Below, piece after piece: positions 60,601 to 64,000 of a DNA stretch of 64,000 nt. The notes beneath the pieces were generated by a model that worked only from the letters and a program-made list of their open reading frames with translations, was not told the DNA's origin and did no database searches. Position 1 is the stretch's first letter. Every line of letters starts with the position of its first letter. Position numbers and translations under genes: made by a program. The stretch is from Liolophura sinensis (lineage: Eukaryota; Mollusca; Polyplacophora; Chitonida; Chitonidae): NCBI RefSeq assembly GCF_032854445.1, contig NC_088300.1, positions 56,704,984 to 56,768,983 of the forward strand. Reading direction: 5' to 3'.

Positions 60601-63600
60601 TCTCTCACTGCTATGGAGCAAAGTAAAGGTAACCCATTAAAGTAGAAGATACAATGTTAATTTTTAAAAACACATATTCTCAAATAGCTTTAAAACTGAT
60701 GAAAATTTAATTCACTAGTAATGCTAACTTAAAGCAAACTTCAGTCTTCAAAACATAACATATCATACAAGTAATAGAAATGACACTTGGTGTCACTTTG
60801 CCAAACCAGTAAAACTTCATTATATTTATTTATCCATTGTTTTTTAATGTCACAGATGGTACTGAAGAATTATTCACTTATATCAGGGCTATTAATTTTA
60901 TGGGTGCAGGCAATCATAGTGCCCAGAGGAAACTATTTATTCTGTTATCAGTATATGACAAACAAACAAAACAAATTATCTCTAAAGATTTTTATGTAAC
61001 ACTCTCTATCAGCCAAACCAGTGCTGTCAATAGCTTCATGTCACCTAGGCACCAATTAACAGCTTTCCCTGCTATAATATACTTACTTCCAGATTTGTTC
61101 CAAACGCCTTTTGCCCTCAATATCTTTAGCATCTGGTCCCCGGAAGGAAGCCTTGTTATCTATTATATCTTCTGCTCCCTCCTCCCATGCTTCCTCATCT
61201 TCATCCTCAGCTTCATCATCCACATCTACAGATCGGAAAAAAACAGTGTTGGCATGAAAAAGAGCATCAAAAGACCTTTATGTGCTTCTAAAAGTGCCTT
61301 TTTACATATAAAAAGGTAAAAACATATATGTATGTATGCTGTCATAATGTGGTAGTAAGTTATTGTTTTATTTCCATTCATATGGGTTTTTAATCGGATA
61401 AACATCCTGTACTGTTGGATGTTTACATTTGACAGACATATTCCAACATACACACTTGTGCTTTGTCAACTTGATTACGTTACAACATTGCCAGACCAGT
61501 GTTTCCACTTCCATATTCTTATCAGCATAGAGAACAACTGCCAAGAGTATCAGGCCGAATAGGGATGTCGATCTCTAGTCTTCAAAAACTAAAACTGGCC
61601 AATTCCACTGGACTGTCAAAGCTTGTTTGCCAAAAATTTCACTTCCTGGCAATCAATTTCTAAAGAATCTGCCTTGATGTGTCAAGGGAAGTTACAACTT
61701 CAACGCAGGCAAGAAATTATCAATAGCTTTTTATTTTTCATCTAAATTATGGACATATTTAAAAGGTGTGATGTCCTTTTTCTGCACAGTTCATGTGAGT
61801 CACCATGTGTTGTAAACAAACAAACCTGTTGTGCACACCTTGTGCATTTTCCCTACAACAAAGAAACATGATGATAGATAGTTAAAACTAACCAGCTTCA
61901 TCCAGAATAAATCCTCCATGACGAGGTTTCTTTTTCTTTCTGTGCTTGCCTTCCAACTCATCTTCATCCTCTTCTTCGTCATAGTCCTGACAAAATGAAT
62001 AATGATTGACTGATTGATTGGTGCTTTAAACTATGCTCAAAAATATTTCACTTATATGACGGTGGTGAAGTTTATACATGGAGAACACAGGAGTGCCAGA
62101 AGCAAAGCACCGACATTCACCAGCCAGCCGACAAAGCACCGACATTCACCAGCCAGCCGACAAAGCACCGACATTCATCAGCCAGCCGACAAAGCACCGA
62201 CATTCACCAGCCAGCCGACAAAGCACCGACATTCATCAGCCAGCCGACAAAGCACCGACATTCACTAGCCACCAGACACCGCACCGACATTCACCAGCCA
62301 GCCGACAAAGCACCGACATTCACCAGCCAGCCGACAAAGCACTGACATTCACCGGCCAGCCAGGACCACCGACATTCACCAGCTAACCGACAAAGCCCCA
62401 CATTCACCAGCCACCTGACAAAACACCAACATGCACCAACCACCTGACAAATATCTTGAAACAGCAAGGGCTGGATCTGAACTGGATAATGCAGTTTGTA
62501 GCCGGTTTCATTCGGAAATGTCACATAGTGAAGTTTATCAATGTGGCAGTGTTACATTGTGTTATATTAATCGAGACTGCCTAGATCAGAAGACCTTCAA
62601 ATGGGAGCCTCTTTTCATAGCCTCCAGCCCTGGCCAGTCAAGGACAGGCAAACTCAATAAGAACACGCTCTTAGTTAGTGAGGGCAGATCTGAAATCCTG
62701 AAAGCTAAGCTGGGAACAATGAACAATCTCAGATCTAAATGAAATGCTGCACCTTCACGGCTCCTTTTGTAATATGACTGGTATTTTAACTCAACCCAAA
62801 ATATTTTACTTCCATGATGGACATCATATTTGGAACTGGTAACCACTACATCTGGACAGGTACATGACAAACCACATGCATCAAGCTATGACTGAAACAA
62901 CCACAGCTTGTTTTGATCACCTTTGAAAATGTGGTCTTCAATATGTTTTTTTTTCTTTTATTTTTCACTGAACAGAAAAAGACGCTTGAAAATGATTTTA
63001 TATGGTGGGTATTTGGAACGACGTCTTGGTATATACTGTCTTTTGCATAATAATGCTATAATAATGTTAAAAAAGTAAACAAGAATGTAACACTTGATTA
63101 ATAAATAGATTTGCACTAGAATTTTTAACTTTTCAGCTAACAAATGTGTTCAACCTGGATTTTGATCATATAAATATTTTTAATATATTCATAAATATCA
63201 TAATTCAGATTAAATGCATATGTCTGGATATACACTGTCAGACATTATCACATCCTTCTTTAGAATATGATTGTGCAAATGATGATATGTACCACAGGTG
63301 GTCCCAAATACCCACCATACAAAATATTTTAAAATACACTTTTCTTCTGAAAGAAAATTATCCCCCAAAAATATCAATGATCATATTTGCAAACCCTCTT
63401 TCATCTAATTTTCGCATTTCTTTTTTATATTTTCTTCTCCTTTAAATATCCTAGTACATATACCGATATGTAATGATCAAGTAAAATTTTATCAATCTTC
63501 TCCTCTTTGCTTTAGATACCAGCATTATCGTCTACGTAATAGTTACTCTATAAAGGAAAGGAATAAACATAGCACTGTGAAATAGTATGTGTAACATTCT

Positions 63601-63765
63601 CATTCCTACATTCCTGGAGTCCACAAACTGTGTCTGCAATTTTATACCTACGTCATCATCTTCATCGTCGTCGTCATCATCATCATCTAAAATATGCTTC
63701 CTCTTTCCACCACTAGAGGGCTCTCCTGTGTCACTACTCTTATCTGCGGCATCTCCATCCTCCCC
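45631..63765 (-). CDS. SUPT5H: Transcription elongation factor SPT5 (DSIF large subunit), 5'-incomplete
   Basis: 24 exons (high to low): 63765-63652, 61986-61893, 61225-61087, 60610-60479, 60088-59989, 59406-59272, 59063-58947, 58686-58585, 58299-58235, 57685-57580, 56986-56911, 56505-56351, 56107-55952, 55204-55107, 54798-54729, 54415-54290, 53803-53485, 53246-53141, 52747-52520, 52167-51974, 51675-51523, 46956-46844, 46267-46172, 45789-45631. All junction phases agree: 1,050 codons plus stop. Order: acidic N-terminus ([13 protein letters not shown]); NGN domain ([22 protein letters not shown]); KOW1 ([15 protein letters not shown]); KOW2 ([15 protein letters not shown]); KOW3 ([20 protein letters not shown]); KOW4 ([13 protein letters not shown]); KOW5 ([16 protein letters not shown]); CTR with GSRTP/GSQTP repeats, then SPSP..GY repeats; the final KOW6-7 part ([21 protein letters not shown]). 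With SPT4 it forms DSIF on Pol II, and the CTR is the P-TEFb target. The first coding exon(s) lie beyond the right edge. Intron 21 holds the 27-bp array. Confidence 0.97.
46411..46673 (-). mobile_element. SINE, near full length
   Basis: Reverse-orientation copy from TTATTTATTTGATAGGTGTTTTACG to the head (GCGCTAGCGCCCTAACCAAC, then TGAGCCACAGAGGTGCC). It lies in SUPT5H intron 22. Confidence 0.9.
46971..50864. repeat. 27-bp satellite array, about 144 units, in SUPT5H intron 21
   Basis: Head-to-tail copies of a 27-bp unit, on the plus strand GATTGGTAAAGCATCATACA followed by ACACTGG. Positional variants include ACACTG/ACACAG/ACATAG, AAAGCATC/CAAGAATC and GGTTAAGC. Length 3,894 bp divided by 27 gives 144 units with virtually no indels until an irregular unit at 50841-50850. 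Because 27 is a multiple of three, long frames stay open on both strands (plus: GIGKASYNT units; minus: VLYDALPIP or MLYQSLCCM units). The variants recur in longer-period blocks. The array is not a CRISPR array (no spacers), and the long frames by themselves do not make it a gene. Confidence 0.98.
50990..51136 (-). mobile_element. SINE tail half
   Basis: TTATTTATTTCATTGGTGTTTTACAC to GGCAGACCTTCCCACTT, reverse orientation, head missing. It lies in SUPT5H intron 21 beside the satellite. Confidence 0.85.
54041..54190 (-). mobile_element. SINE tail half, diverged
   Basis: TTTATTTATTTGATTGGTGTTTTG, then ATTTCACTTATACGACAACTG and CTAAACCTTCCCACTCATGG. Reverse orientation, in SUPT5H intron 16. Confidence 0.8.
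55262..55473. mobile_element. MITE-like foldback with ~33-bp imperfect inverted ends
   Basis: The left end CCTGGGATCATGAAGCAATC..TTAGACTTAAGTC pairs with the right end GACTTCAGTCTAAGTTCACT..GTGATCCCAGG (reverse complement, several mismatches). The AT-rich interior is non-coding. It lies in SUPT5H intron 13. Confidence 0.75.
57351..57567. repeat. 31-bp tandem repeat, about seven copies
   Basis: Unit ATTGGTCACATAAGGAGTAC followed by TTCAATGTGAC, repeated with few changes (ACAAGGGG, CATACGG variants). It ends only 13 nt from the donor side of SUPT5H exon 57580-57685, within intron 10. Confidence 0.95.
60823..60930 (-). mobile_element. Highly diverged SINE tail
   Basis: TATTTATCCATTGTTTTTTAATG, then TTATTCACTTATATCAGGGC and GTGCCCAGAGGAAAC follow the family tail order with heavy divergence: an old copy in a SUPT5H intron. 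Confidence 0.45.
62012..62096 (-). mobile_element. SINE tail fragment
   Basis: GATTGGTGCTTTAAACTATG, then CTCAAAAATATTTCACTTAT and ATGACGGTGG, reverse orientation, in SUPT5H intron 1. It abuts the 29-bp tandem repeat. Confidence 0.75.
62103..62450. repeat. 29-bp tandem repeat, about twelve copies
   Basis: Unit CACCGACATTCACCAGCCAG followed by CCGACAAAG, near-perfect for the first eight copies and then drifting (CCACCTGACAAA). It lies in SUPT5H intron 1. The open frames across it are by-products of the repeat. Confidence 0.95.
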
Positions 63766-63810
63766 CTACAAAGTCAAACCAAAACCATGACCATGAACAT
63801 TACATAGATT

Positions 63811-64000
63811 ATATTTATTGGTGTTTTACGCCGCACTCAAGAATACTTCACTTATACGACGGCGGACAGCATTATGGTGAGAGGAAACCTGGCAGAGCCC
63901 GAGGGAAACACACAACCATCCACAGGCTGCTGGCAGACCTTCCCACATACTGCTGGAGAGTAAGCCAGCATGAGCTGAACTTGAACTCACAGCGACCGCA
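63811..64000 (-). mobile_element. SINE, cut by the window edge
   Basis: TATTTATTGGTGTTTTACGCC, GGCGGACAGCATTATGGTGA and GGCAGACCTTCCCACATACT, running into the edge before the tRNA-like head. Reverse orientation, in the intron upstream of the first visible SUPT5H exon. Confidence 0.85.

Noticed and set aside
62014-62386. Open frames rich in His/Pro/Ser in the 29-bp repeat
   Set aside because: By-products of a minisatellite in SUPT5H intron 1. The period of 29 shifts frame each unit.

Overview
This is animal nuclear DNA, most likely from a mollusc (gastropod or bivalve). The genes are intron-rich with canonical GT/AG splice sites. The intergenic DNA is AT-rich and full of MITE-like foldbacks, minisatellites and a LINE 3' end. 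Two short interspersed repeat families that I associate with molluscan genomes recur: one with a tail reading roughly GTTTTACGCC...TATACGACGGCGGCCAGCATTATGG, and one ending in GACGTTAAACCCCAAGCACTCAC. Species cannot be fixed from the sequence alone.

Layout, left to right. 1-6.7 kb: the 3' part of a plus-strand CD225/dispanin-type proline-rich membrane protein gene. 6.9-8.6 kb: a MITE and a LINE reverse-transcriptase remnant. 10.2-12.4 kb: a minus-strand, intron-containing uracil-DNA glycosylase (UNG) homologue with several frame breaks. 13.2-17 kb: degenerate coding remnants, a degenerate tandem repeat interrupted by a full-length tRNA-derived SINE, then an intact tRNA-Gln(TTG). 17.4-23.3 kb: a visibly GC-richer block that looks like a decayed Polinton-like virus-type element with capsid-like genes on both strands. 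24-26 kb: another decayed, transposon-like coding region with an internal triplication.

28-42.2 kb holds a plus-strand fibrous-sheath-interacting-protein-2 (FSIP2) homologue: eleven short 5' exons followed by one terminal exon of 7.9 kb. That exon carries a degenerate helix-turn-helix-like repeat, listed in the findings. 45.6-63.8 kb holds a convergent minus-strand SUPT5H (transcription elongation factor SPT5) gene: 24 exons in the window encode 1,050 in-frame residues, and the extreme N-terminus lies beyond the right edge.

The most unusual structure is a ~3.9 kb array of ~144 copies of a 27-bp unit inside the SUPT5H intron between the C-terminal repeat (CTR) exons and the last KOW exons. 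The period is a multiple of three. The sense strand offers repeated CCCAG|TG acceptor-like sites in the phase of this intron, and the SPT5-proximal units read openly and in frame into the next SPT5 exon. The array could therefore act as a reservoir of in-frame nonapeptide repeats if cryptic sites were used; this is inference.

The genes do not form a functional cluster. FSIP2 (sperm/flagellar structure) and SUPT5H (Pol II elongation) are simply convergent neighbours. Everything else is repeat-derived, apart from the membrane-protein gene, the tRNA and the decaying UNG.
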